Source: Zizania palustris (lineage: Eukaryota > Streptophyta > Magnoliopsida > Poales > Poaceae). Taken from it: 64,000 bases of DNA. The notes beneath the pieces were generated by a model that was not told the origin of the DNA, made no database searches, and was given only the letters and a program-made list of their open reading frames with translations. Below are positions 23,801-33,394 of this stretch, piece by piece. The translations under genes were made by a program, and so were the position numbers. The stretch's first letter is position 1; each line of letters starts with the position of its first letter. The stretch lies in the NCBI GenBank assembly GCA_019279435.1, contig JAAALK010000080.1, positions 95,394,311-95,458,310 of the forward strand, read 5' to 3'.

Positions 23801-24459
23801 ATCCAATCAGTATACCATCTAGCATTAATGGCCTTGGCAGGAAACCGGAGAGCATATTCGTCCCGGAGTCTGAAGTTGATACTTCCGAAGGCCACTACTA
23901 TCTTTTCACCTCCGGAGCCTACGAAGGTCTTCGGTTGGCATGATGCTCTGTGTAGTGCTGCGAAGATCTCCGCTCTTCCTTCACAACCTTCGGCTCGCAA
24001 CGCCCATTCGAAGATGGCAAGGCGTGCTACCGCACTCGGAGAGAGTTGGGGGAGGGTTACATGAAACAAGTCTAATACCTCCGCTAAAAAGTCGTCTACC
24101 GGAAGCCCCAAACCAGCTTCGAAGATGACCACTTCTCCGGGCCTTGGTGACAGAATGATTTCCTTCCCAGGTTTGCGAATCATAACCCCCGAACTAATCT
24201 TGCCTTCTATTGCAGCCGCAAGCGATTCCCTTCTGCAGGTTGACGGCCCTAGTTGATAAGACTGGTCTGTATACTTCGTTGACGCAGGAAAGAGGTCTTG
24301 AGGACCGACATTTTGGGGATTTCCTCCCACCGACGCCATTGCCGCCACTGAAGGATTTGGAGTTGCCGTCGCCGATGATGCAGCCGCTGCCGCCGCAGCA
24401 GCTTGCTGCTGGGCCTAGGCTGAAGTCACTCCAGGACCCTTAAAACTAGTTTTCGCCAT
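20837..24459 (-). pseudogene. Antisense extra gene of element C (Transposase_28-like plus coiled coil), four predicted exons
   Basis: It is convergent to gag-pol. Predicted exons on minus are 24459-22812, 22737-22301, 22227-21404 and 21316-20837, with gt-ag introns of 62-87 bp. Exon 1 starts MAKTSFKGPGVTSA and then hits a TAG. It resumes as a 523-codon frame whose core (GLPVDDFLAEVLDLFHVTLP, PSAVARLAIFEWALRAEG) resembles the Pfam family called putative gypsy-type transposon (Transposase_28). Exon 2 is Ser/Thr/Pro-rich and carries two stops. Exon 3 is a coiled coil (RRARQSLEAANKELEAEK) ending PPPNPQ, with one small deletion frameshift near its start. Exon 4 is acidic. The function is unknown, and the domain name does not prove transposase activity. 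Exons are inferred from sequence comparison. Confidence 0.75.
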
Positions 24460-24564
24460 TGGATTTTGTGGATTGTTTCAGAGAAAAAATGGCGGCTAGG
24501 GCTCGGGTGATGGCTTGTTTGCATGAAAGCAGTGAAAAGGTACTCAAGAAGGGTTTGGGCCCTC

Positions 24565-24572
24565 AATTTATA
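24565..24572 (-). promoter_or_regulatory. TATA box of the element C extra gene
   Basis: On the minus strand gggcTATAAATTgaggg lies about 106 bases before the ATG at 24459. Element F has ggcTATAAATAgaggg at the same distance before its ATG. The shared position suggests a dedicated promoter for the extra gene, independent of the LTR. Confidence 0.6.
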
Positions 24573-24899
24573 GCCCAGACCCTGATTTTTTACCGTTTGC
24601 CTGTGTCGTTTCACATTCCCAACCGTTACTTTGCTTCGAAATTAAAGCATTCCGTAACTTCCGTTAGAAGAAAGAAGCTAACGGCTATTTCTTCTAAGTC
24701 TAAAAAGACTCTCAGACTTTTCGAGTTAGTTCTAAGTTACTTCGAAAGTAATTTTATTAAAAACTGATTCAAAGTTTACATCTCCACGTAGTTCGGAGAT
24801 GGTTTAAATCTGTTAATCTCTACACATGAATATGTTTCCTTGCGTATACTGCTTCCCTAACATCACAGATTTAACGGAGAAGCGTATTCGAGGGGCTAC

Positions 24900-25393
24900 T
24901 GTTGGGGGAAAATATTCAATCTTCAAGATTATCGTAGCAACAAGATAAAGACTGGTGATTAAGATGAAGATATCTGATATATAATTTCGGAGATGCATCC
25001 GGTCAAGTTCGAAGTATGATGACGGGCTCTAGTTCGGAGTACATCTTCGAAGTTAGACTCTTCCAGGAACTTCTTTGCCAGCTAAGATGGAAGACTTATC
25101 TTCTTTCTAACTAGATTAGTCTTTTACCATTTTAGCCCTATTAAGGGTACCAAATAGTTTCCACTATGTCGGTTGTAATAGAGGGGTAAAAAGGTCTTTT
25201 CCTTAATGTTTGAGCCTATAAATACCCCCCGTTTTACCCTGTAATGAGGACCGAATACAAGTTATTCAATATACACATTCGAACTATTCTAAGTTATTAT
25301 CCTTTCGGAGGCTTAGAATAGTTTACTTCGCAAACACTTCGTTTGTTAGTTTCTAATCTTAGAAACCTGTTAGCGTAATCTTTTACGCCAACA
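24900..25393 (+). repeat. 3' LTR of element C (494 bp)
   Basis: Bounds are TGTTGGGGG...CGCCAACA. It is preceded by the polypurine-rich attcgaggggctac and followed by the duplication atacc. It differs from the 5' LTR by about eight changes. Confidence 0.95.
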
Positions 25394-25398
25394 ATACC

Positions 25399-25500
25399 CA
25401 ACACCAGCTAGCCGATATTTTCACAAAACCTCTCGATGCTTCTCGTTTCGCCTACTTGCATCGGGAACTTGGTATTTGTCACCCTTACGGCATTCTGTGA
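25399..25500 (+). pseudogene. Last codons of copia B RNase H
   Basis: Directly after the atacc duplication the frame reads QLADIFTKPLDASRFAYLH, then RELGICHPYGIL and TGA at 25498. This is the usual C-terminus of SIRE/Opie-type pol. It belongs to the frame ending at 13222. Confidence 0.88.
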
Positions 25501-26323
25501 GGGGGAGCATATTTTCACTAATATGCATATGCTCATTGTGTGTGAAATTGCATTTACATGTTTTGCACTAATATGCCTTGTTTTAATTCATGTAATCATG
25601 TCAGCTCAGCTCTATTTAATATGTCTGATACATTTTGTGCATGATTTTTCTTTCCAAAATCAAATCATGCTCATTGCCTAGTCTTGAATCTAGCATGTTT
25701 AGGTAGGACTGCTTTAGCTATCCTTTATCTGCTTGGTAGCAAGAATCCTTTTCTCTAGATGCAACAAGTACAACTTCATTGTCAATCAAGTTTGCTTTCA
25801 ATACTCCACTTGAACTGGACTTATCGGTATACAGTAGAAATTGATTAGCTTTGCGCAGTCCCTACTTTTACTTGTCTAGTTACCTTGATTGAGTTGTGAT
25901 GCTTTTATTTTAAAATGATGAAATCACATGCTGTCATCATACTTTTAGATCATGTTAAATTGAGCTGAGCACATGATAACTGTCGTTAAATTTGGCATAT
26001 TTTTGCTTTATATTTCTCTGTGATTCTGCTCATTTCGAAGCTTTGCATTTTTTAAATGCTCCTTGATGCTTGCATTGCCAAAGGGGGAGAAATTTTTGAG
26101 ATCTCTGCAGTAAAGGGGAAAAATAACTCAGGGGGAGCTTTCATTAAGCAAAGGGAAAATGCCAAAGGGACTTTTACTCTTTTGAAAACGGGGGAGGAAA
26201 ATTCTTTTGTCAAGTGACCTGATTTGATTCTTTTCTAAGTTTTTATGGTCACTTGTGTGCTGAAATTTTTCAAATTTTCTTAAACTTGAATTTGGTTGTC
26301 AATGCACTCATCAAGGGGGAGAT
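25501..26323 (+). other. Noncoding 3' region and polypurine tract of copia B
   Basis: About 820 bases follow the pol stop. No envelope-like frame is open. Several purine runs occur (gagggggagcat at 25500, aaagggggagaa near 26080, cagggggagc near 26130). The last, catcaagggggagat, abuts the LTR and is the likely second-strand primer. Element D has the same layout at 40092-41290. Confidence 0.7.
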
Positions 26324-26810
26324 TGAGAAACCAATGGTTGGTTTCGGAGTCTATGATGAGTGATTGATAGATTTTATCCTCTGGTTTCGAAGGGGTACCT
26401 CCGAAGGGGCTCGGAGGTTGTTTCACCGAAGGGTTCGGTGGGTCCGATTGTTGCAGTTGTTGCAGCGGAGTGTGACTGATGGAGGGTCCGACAGTACACG
26501 ATGATCTAGGTGTACCGAAGGGTTCAGTACTATGGGCGGTACACCGGAGTGTGTACCGGAGGTTGTTTACCCGGAGAGGTCTCCGAGGTACTGGATACAC
26601 TTGTATGTCTGTCTGTGGTGCGCTGGTGACTTTGGAGGCGATGGACGGTTCGCAGTAAGTGAACCTTGGTCAAGCGGGAGGCTTGATGCCGGGCGAGCGG
26701 GGAGCTCGGTCACGAAGGATGCGAGGGGTCGAGGTCAGTCCTCGGGTCAAGGTGTGCCAGACAAAGGCAGAAAGTGCGGAGCATGGCTCTAGCTGAAGAT
26801 ACCCCAAGAT
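26324..26810 (+). repeat. 3' LTR of copia B, first 487 bp
   Basis: It starts TGAGAAACCAATGGTTGG and aligns in reverse to the right LTR of element D (about 61830-62266). It is cut by the assembly gap, so its end and the B target-site duplication are not visible. Confidence 0.8.
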
Positions 26811-26910
26811 NNNNNNNNNNNNNNNNNNNNNNNNNNNNNNNNNNNNNNNNNNNNNNNNNNNNNNNNNNNNNNNNNNNNNNNNNNNNNNNNNNNNNNNNNN
26901 NNNNNNNNNN
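26811..26910. other. Assembly gap (100 N)
   Basis: Exactly 100 N, a conventional placeholder for a gap of unknown size. Sequence on the left is a copia LTR and on the right the RNase H region of a Tat element. Neither element end is present, so several kilobases may be missing. Confidence 0.98.
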
Positions 26911-27760
26911 TGCTGAGATATCTTTATATCTTCGAGCTTTTCTGACACTCCGGTGTCCATGCAAAATCTTCGGACCCTTTCAAAGCTTTAAAGATTGGCA
27001 AACTCCTCTCCGCAGACCTTGATAAAAACCTGCTAAGTGCGGCCAGACGTCCAGTCAGCTTTTGCACTTGTTTTAAATTTTCCGGAGGAGCCATCTTCTG
27101 CAGCGCAGTTATTTGAGTAGGGCTAGCTTCAATTCCCCTGCTTGAAACTAAGTACCCTAACAACTTTCCAGCCTTAGCTCCGAATATACATTTTTCGGGG
27201 TTAAGGCGGATCCCACATGCCGAAGGCTATTGATGTTTCTGCTAAGTCTAGGCTATGTTGGTGCTTTAAAGCACTCTTTATTACAATATCATCCTATAGG
27301 CTTCCACATTACGACCTAATTGATGAACTAGAGCCTTAGCAACTAATCTTGAAAAAGTAGCCCCGGCATTTCTTAGGCCGAAGGGCATTCTTACATAACA
27401 GAAGACTCCCGAAGGAGTTACAAAGCTCGTCTTGATTTCATCTTCGCGCTTCAACCATATTTGATGATATCCGGAGTACGCGTCGAGGAAGCTTAGTAAC
27501 TCCGAACCTGCAGTGGAGTCACTAGTTGATCAATTCGGGCATGGGGTAAGGGTCACGTGGGCACGCTTTATTCAAAGATGTGAAATCAATGCACATGCGC
27601 CACTTTCCGGAAGACTTCTTCCTGACGAAGACTGGGTTGGCTAGCCATTCTGTATGGGCCACTTCTCTGATAATCCCAGCCTTCAACAGTTTTTCAACTT
27701 CGTCTTAGCTAGAGCAGCTCTCTCTACGGACATCTTCCGGAGCCCTTGTCGAACAGGCCG
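26911..27760 (-). pseudogene. Element G reverse transcriptase fragment
   Basis: Readable segments are the linker LGYLVSSRGIEASPTQITAL and LKQVQKLTGRLAALSRFL, and upstream RT motifs around 27290-27600. The YMDD box is destroyed by a small deletion near 27293 (ggcctataggatgatatt-like on minus). More small deletions lie near 27230, 27520 and 27705. The rest of pol is lost in the gap. Confidence 0.8.
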
Positions 27761-30148
27761 GGCCTTCGGGTTACAAGCAAGCTGTGCTCAATAATATCCC
27801 GATCGACTCCGGTGATATCTTCGTCAGACCAGGCGAAGACATCCAAATTTCTCCTACAACCTTTTCCAAGGAAGTTGCAACTTCAGGAGGTAAATCTTTA
27901 CCAAACTGAAAAGTGTATTCTTTACCATCTTTGACAATGATCTTCGTTGCAATCTCTCCTTCGGGACTTGGTCTTGGAAACGACTTCTTCGAAGCTTCGG
28001 AGGAGGCTGAAAAAATTTCTCCATTATCTTGGACACTGTTTACTTGCCTCGGATCAAGAGGAGGACCATGACCATATTCTGCTCTCCGAGCTATGGCTTG
28101 ATCTCCGAAGACTGTCAGAACTCCTGATTGTGTGGGCATCTTCATGCACAAATAGTTATGATGCGCCACAGCTCCGAACTGATTCAACTGCCTCGCCCAA
28201 AGATGACATTATAAGCATACGGGGCGTCCACCACATCAAAGATAACTTCTTCAGTTCGGGCTAGTAAACCTTCTCCGAAGGTTACTTCCAGGCCTATTTG
28301 GCCAAGTGCATCTAACGGAGGTCCTGCAAAGCCTTGCAGAGGACGAGCCGCTGGGAGGAGATGCTTTCGGGAAATGCATAACTGATCGAAGGCTTGTACA
28401 AATATGATATCTGCCGAGCTACCTCCGTCAATTAGCACCCTTCGAACTTCTGTCCCTGCAATATCAGCAGTAATAACCAATGGATCTGCATGCGGGAACT
28501 TGATACCAGCTGCATCCTCGGCAGAGAAAGATATTGGAACATGAGACCACTCCGGCATTGCAGCTGCAGATGACGAAGTCCCAATGTGGCCTACTTCTCG
28601 AACGTACTCTCTTCGCTGTCTCTTGAACATGCTTCCGAGGGTACCTCCTCCGGAGATAGGAAGAACTACTCTCTTCCCTCTATCTTGTCCTTCTTCTTGC
28701 TTCGGAGGTGGCATAACATTGGCCACCGGAGGATGCCTTGCAGCATCAAGATTTTCTATCCGCGCCACAGCCTGGACCGGCTCCGAGCGCACTGCTGCTG
28801 CCGGACTTCGGTCGGTACTACCTCGACCCGAAGTTCTCTCCAAGTATTCTCCCCGAAGGGTAAGAATAGCCTTGCAAGTGTCAGTTGCATGGCTTCGGTT
28901 CTCTCCATGAATACAGCAAAAAGGGTCTGGCCCTTGCCAGCCGTTTTCCCTGGCGGCCTCCAGCCGCTGGACTTGTTCCCTGCAGACTGTGGAGCTCTTG
29001 GTGCAAACTTCTGCGGGGGTGCAATGTTTAAGACCTCAGAACGAGGGTGCTTTTGCCCTCTTCTTCTATCATGTTGCACTTCGGAGACTGGTTCTTGCGG
29101 CGGAGCCGAAGTCTTCACCTCTGCTTTAACTTCTGTCAACACTGTCGAAGTAGCAGTAGTCCTCCGAAGCCAACCTTCTTCCGACTTCGAGTACTCCTCG
29201 AAGTACGACATCAGCTGTGATACTGTGGTGATGCTTTTCCGATGCAATTTATCCAAAGGCCTTTATGACTGACGCCTTCCCGAGCTGCATCAACCACCGA
29301 GGATGTGGACAGCCCCCGAATTTGCGACTTCGTGTGAGCGAAGCGCTTGAAGTACTGCCTCAATGTTTCTCCGGGGAGCTGTTTCACTTGGAAAAGGCTT
29401 CCTGTCGACATAGGGGGCACGAAGGTGCCCTGAAAGTTACTTATGAACTTCTTCTTTAACTGTAACCATGACGTGATTGATCCTGGTTTTAAAGACCAGA
29501 ACCATCTCAACGCCACTCCTTCAAGGGCTAATGGGAAGCACTTCGCCATAGTTTCTCTGTCTCCGCCACTAGCCTCGATTGCTAGGGCATAAGAACGCGC
29601 AAACTCACTAGGATCTTCGTCTCCGGCATACTTGCAAAGCTTTGAAGCTTTGAACCTCGGATCGAAGCGAACCTTCTGAAGCTCGGGATGCAACGGAGAT
29701 TCATTGTCGTAAGAGGCGTTCTCCGGGGCTTCGGGATAACCAAGATCGTCGTCTTCGGGCACTTCGGGGATAACTGGGGTGGCTTGAGGGCGGAGCCTGT
29801 TTGCGGCCTCCTGCCGCCACCTCGCTACCTCGGCTTGAAGATTGGCCATTTGAGTGGCCATATCTCCAAGGCTGTCTTCATCTCCTCCGGAAGGACCTTC
29901 CGGTCTTGAGAACTGGTATGATCAGTTTGAATCGGAATGGAGGGTGGCAGAGTGGCTCCGGGCGGTCGGAGTGTAGAAGGGGTTGGCGGAGAGGTTTCGT
30001 ATCCTCGAGAGATAAAAGCCCCTTGCGGAGTTTGAGGTGGAGGGATAGTCGAAGACCCTCCGACTTCGACCGTGTCGAAGGGTATCTCTCCGGAGATCCG
30101 AGAGGACCTCCGAGTGGGATTGCGAGGTGCGCTCCGCTTAGGAGGCAT
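27761..30148 (-). pseudogene. Element G gag-protease
   Basis: It starts at ATG 30148 (MPPKRSAPRNPTRRSSRIS). A frameshift near 29895 leads into MATQMANLQAEVARWRQEA. The gag domain runs to about 29260, where another frameshift occurs (GLWINCI). The knuckle region reads FAVFMERTEAMQLT in the shifted frame, so it is disrupted. The protease is open (VRRVLIDGGSSADIIF) to about 28187. A further break precedes MNQFGAVAHHNYLCMKM. The C-terminal linker ends near 27771. Confidence 0.85.
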
Positions 30149-30190
30149 GATGCAAGAGGTTGGTAGAGAACGAAGTTTTTTGGACTAGGT

Positions 30191-30208
30191 TCCCCACGGA
30201 CGGCGCCA
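30191..30208 (-). other. Primer-binding site of element G
   Basis: TGGCGCCGTCCGTGGGGA on minus, two bases inside the LTR, identical to the PBS of element A. Confidence 0.75.
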
Positions 30209-30210
30209 AC

Positions 30211-30704
30211 TGTTGGCGTAAAAGATTACGCTAACAGGTTTCTGTAGAAAGAAACTAACAAACGAAGTGTTTGCGGAGCAAACTGTGCTAAGCCTCCAGA
30301 AGGATAATAACTTAGAATAGTTCGAAAGTGTGTATTGATTCACTTGTAATCGGTCCTCATTACAGGGTAAAACGGGGGGTATTTATAGGCCTAAACATTA
30401 AGGAAAAGACCTATTTACCCCTCTATTACAACCGACATTAAGGAAACCATTCAGTTTCTTTAATAGGGCTAAAATGGTAAAAGACTAATCTAATAGGATA
30501 GAAGATAAGTCTTCCATCTTAGCTGGCAGAAAAGATCCTGAAGGACTTTGGTTCGAAGACATACTTCGAACCAATGTTTGCCTTCGGGCTTCGAACCAGG
30601 TTCCATGCACCTTCGAAGATGGCCTTCGGACAATCTTCGAACTGGTTGGCTGTCTTCATGCTGCTTTGGCAATAACCCTGAAGATGAGATATTTTCCCCC
30701 AACA
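30211..30704 (-). repeat. 5' LTR of element G (494 bp)
   Basis: It has TGTTGG...CCAACA ends, the TATA-like tatttatagg on plus (minus-strand TATAAATA) near 30381, and the U5 hairpin at 30211-30236. It is closest to the C and F LTRs. Confidence 0.92.
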
Positions 30705-30734
30705 GTTACAATTGAGAAGGTCAAAGTTGAAGAG
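30705..30734 (+). pseudogene. Exon-like fragment, copy 1, next to element G
   Basis: The bases encode IEKVKVEE and end GAAGAG before gtgtgag, a good splice donor. The same exon end and about 20 bases of the following intron (tgacaaaatctaat) recur at 33074-33120. The upstream part is cut by element G. The gene is not recognised. Confidence 0.5.
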
Positions 30735-30811
30735 GTGTGAGTTGACAAAATCTAATGTAATATAATCAGAATCATCTTGGATAATTATTTGTTTCATATT
30801 GATTTTTCTAG

Positions 30812-30949
30812 GGTGTCGATTTCTGTGATCTCAATCAAGTTCAATTTTTTAATAGACTGGCACAACATATTGTACATCAGATTTGTCCATTCACAAGAAT
30901 GGTGAAATCCATATCAGGGACAGAGGTTTTGATGATGATGGGAAATCAG
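30812..30949 (+). pseudogene. Exon-like open segment of unrecognised gene
   Basis: The segment lies between tttttctag and a gtagag donor. It is 138 bp and fully open in one frame (GVDFCDLNQVQFFNRLA to EVLMMMGNQ). A second frame from 30858 reads HKNGEIHIRDRGFDDDGKSG and continues through the donor to about 31005, so the true frame is uncertain. I do not recognise either product. Confidence 0.35.
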
Positions 30950-31005
30950 GTAGAGTTATGCATGTTTTTTACAGTATTCCGGTTTCTTTTGACTTACAGT
31001 CCTAG

Positions 31006-31796
31006 AAAACTATTCTTTTTAATAATGTATGGATTTATTCTCAGGTTTGGGGAACCATTAATGTTATTTTGCCCGGTCGTTCCTTTTGAAAGCAACTTTT
31101 AGTAAACTTTTGTTCCATATGTTGACCTCTGCGTTCTCTTTCAGGACTGATTCACAAAACGTAGCTGAGAATAATATCGAAAGAAAAAAATGGTCCGTTT
31201 AATTTCCAGGATGGAAGTTCTGTTACAACTGGTTCACTATCTGCTGCTTTTAGCTTTGTGACCTGAATTTCAAGTGAACTCTTTGCTCGAGGTAAAAAGC
31301 ATTGAGATGGATCAAACTCAGATGCTATGGATGAAGTTCAATCTCATTAGTTTTTATACTGTGCTTATATTCTAATATTGATGTTTTCTATGTAGTTAAT
31401 ATCAACAAGAATGTGGTTTTGTTTTTTATGACAAGCCTTTTATGTTTTGGTTTTATCTTGATGACAAGTTTTTTATCCGATGTTAATTAGTTAGTTCGGT
31501 CTATTGAGAGCTGATTTTTTCTTCTGATGAAAATGTGTTGGTTTTGGCTTAGTTTTCAAGTGAGTTATATGTTGTAGTTCATGGTAAATATGCTAGTTTT
31601 CTGTCACTATGCTGTTTAAATAAATAGAGTGCAACATACTAGAATCACTTTACATTTGTGAGGTAATGTGGGAAATGTTGATGCAGTAATACTAACTATG
31701 GGCATCTGTTATCATTCATATTAGATGAAATTGATGAATAATTGAATATACTGTGTATTTTGCATCTTACGAAGATGCAACTTATTGTCAAGTTAT
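31006..31796. other. Intron-like AT-rich stretch
   Basis: T-rich sequence with no long open frame. A short open bit after ttattctcag (31040) reads VWGTINVILPGRSF before a stop. I see no further gene. Confidence 0.4.
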
Positions 31797-32615
31797 TGTC
31801 GGGGAATAAGGGAGCTACGCTAACCAGCAAATTCAAAATTTTTGTCTTAAGCCCAAGACTCATGCACGTGCGAAATCATAGATCGTTACCTTCTAGCACA
31901 AGACGCGCTAGGTGCAGTGGAAGAAGATATCAGAGTAGCGCGTCAAGCCTATCCTCGCTTCGTCCTGGTCGTTCCTCGCCAATCCGATCAGTGAAGACGA
32001 CGTAGTCGTTCACGTGAAGAAGTCCACGAGCGTCGCTGTTGGAGCAATGCCTCGACGGTATCCACACGTACAAGGATGGAGTTTCTCCCACGGCAGCGTG
32101 CTAGTACCGCACGTGAGAGATGGAAAAGCCTCAACCTCAACAATTGAGATCAAGAAAGGGAGAGGAGTTTATGGTGGCTAGGTCTAATCTATACTTATTG
32201 CTTGTCTCCAACACATCCTCCTCACTTTATATAGGCCTGAGAGCCCCTAGTCGTGCACATCTCGCAACCCAAAAATTAGTTACACCCAATTCGTGTTTGT
32301 AACAGATCCAATCTATTTGCCCACGTCGGAACTTAGGATTCTGGATCGGAACTTCCGACATAGTAGTTTAGGTATCCTGATTCAGTACGACACACAATAG
32401 ATCCAATCCGTTTTCGCCCATCTCAGAACTTCCGATACACATATCGGAACTTTCGATCAGTACAATTCTCTCTGATTCCAAATTGGAACTTCTAGCTCGT
32501 CGGAACTTACGAAACAATATTTCCTTCTCTGACCCAAGACTAGAAAATAATCGGAACTTCCGATACTATCTATCGGAACTTTCGATCCCCAGAATTTTCT
32601 TCAGCATATGCATCG
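31797..32615. mobile_element. 819-bp insertion with clustered GGAACTT motifs (probable solo LTR or non-autonomous element)
   Basis: It begins TGTCGGGGAATAAG and is flanked by gttat at 31792-31796 and 32616-32620, a candidate 5-bp duplication. A TATA-like ctttatataggcc lies at about 32225. From about 32330 to 32590 the word ggaactt or ggaacttccga occurs about eight times in inverted-repeat settings such as atcggaacttccgat. The right end (catcg) is not a clean CA, so the LTR identity is tentative. No coding region is present. Confidence 0.5.
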
Positions 32616-32620
32616 GTTAT

Positions 32621-33021
32621 TGATTATAGTATTGATTGTACGCTTAACATAACTTGGATGTGAATACAAATGCAGCTCATTTCCACAGTTATGAACCCAT
32701 TCACCTTGGAGTACAAGGATTCATGGGTGGAGAAGGTTAGTTGAAGCAAATAGGAAAATAAGACTAATGTAACAATTAGGAAAATTCTTTGAAATGGGGC
32801 AATGACTGTATTAACATCATGTATTCATGACCTGACTTGTTCTTATATTTGGTGATATAGGATATGATTTGCTTTTGTGACAGAGAGCTACACCTAAGGA
32901 AATCAATGGACATTATGAGTTATAGACATTATGAACTAGTGTTGCCTCCAAACTATTTTTGTCTTTGTAATGTGCTTCATCCGAGTTTTAGAATAACATC
33001 CGAGTTTCATATCTTCTGCAG
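32621..33021. other. Unassigned intron-like sequence
   Basis: About 400 bases lie before the next exon-like segment. No open frame, motif or terminal repeat is visible. Confidence 0.4.
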
Positions 33022-33101
33022 CCAACACTGGAGTGCTTTTGAGAAAGGACATTTCAGAGGCAAAAGACAAAATTGCAGTGGAGAAGGTCAAAGTTGAAGA
33101 G
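33022..33101 (+). pseudogene. Exon-like fragment, copy 2 (VLLRKDISEAKDKIAVEKV)
   Basis: The 80-bp segment sits between tcttctgcag and gtgtgagg and is open for 26 codons of charged, helix-prone sequence. The last 28 bases plus the following intron start are duplicated at 30707-30734. I cannot name the gene. Confidence 0.5.
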
Positions 33102-33190
33102 GTGTGAGGATTTCTGACAAAATCTAATTTGAGTTGTTTTTGTTTGTTTGTAGCATTAACCGTTAGCATGCATATTCTTTGATGTTGATG

Positions 33191-33218
33191 ATCTCTCTCT
33201 CTCTCTATATATATATAA
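33191..33218. repeat. CT/TA microsatellite
   Basis: About (CT)8 followed by (AT)7. Confidence 0.9.
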
Positions 33219-33394
33219 GGCCTGCATCTCACAAAGTATTGACATATAACTACTGAATGTTTTCTTCATCAATGATTTTCTTATTAGTGTAGATGATACC
33301 GATTTTTGACATGGTTATATTGTAGGGTTGTTCTTAACACATTTTTGGCTCATCATTTGTGACCTTCACATTATTATCATTTCTTTATTTTTAG

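Larger units (their letters stand above)
13223..25393 (+). mobile_element. Tat-lineage Ty3/gypsy element C, complete, 12.2 kb
   Basis: Both LTRs are present (13223-13717 and 24900-25393), flanked by a perfect 5-bp duplication atacc at 13218-13222 and 25394-25398. Removing the element restores the copia B frame (QYVDTQHQLADIFTKPLD). By eye the LTRs differ at about eight positions in 495, so the insertion is fairly recent. The order is PBS, gag-protease-RT-RNase H-second RNase H-integrase on plus, tandem repeats, an extra gene on minus, polypurine tract, LTR. Gag is interrupted by a solo LTR. At least seven stops or frameshifts disable the coding region. Confidence 0.95.
8679..26810 (+). mobile_element. 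Ty1/copia element B, SIRE/Opie-like (interrupted by A and C)
   Basis: Visible parts in order are gag (8679-10150), protease-integrase-RT-RNase H (10155-13222 and 25399-25500), a noncoding 3' region, a polypurine tract and the start of the 3' LTR (26324-26810). The 5' LTR and the gag N-terminus lie left of element A, outside the window. The copia order (integrase before RT), the two-part gag and the LTR length place it with SIRE/Opie-type elements. The coding sequence has many stops. Element D on the other strand is a second copy of the same family. Confidence 0.88.
26911..30704 (-). mobile_element. Tat-lineage element G, truncated by the gap
   Basis: On the minus strand it holds the 5' LTR (30211-30704), PBS (30191-30208), gag-protease and the RT up to the RNase H linker, where the gap begins. 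It belongs with C and F by LTR and protein sequence. The right flank is gttac. The matching duplication would be beyond the gap. Confidence 0.9.

Noticed and set aside
25501..26323. Envelope-like gene downstream of copia B pol
   Set aside because: Some SIRE-type elements have one, but here the stretch has no long open frame or membrane-rich protein, and D agrees.
26324..26810. Coding frames in the copia LTR (for example 26532-26792)
   Set aside because: They lie in LTR sequence and run into the N gap. The other LTR copies do not conserve them.
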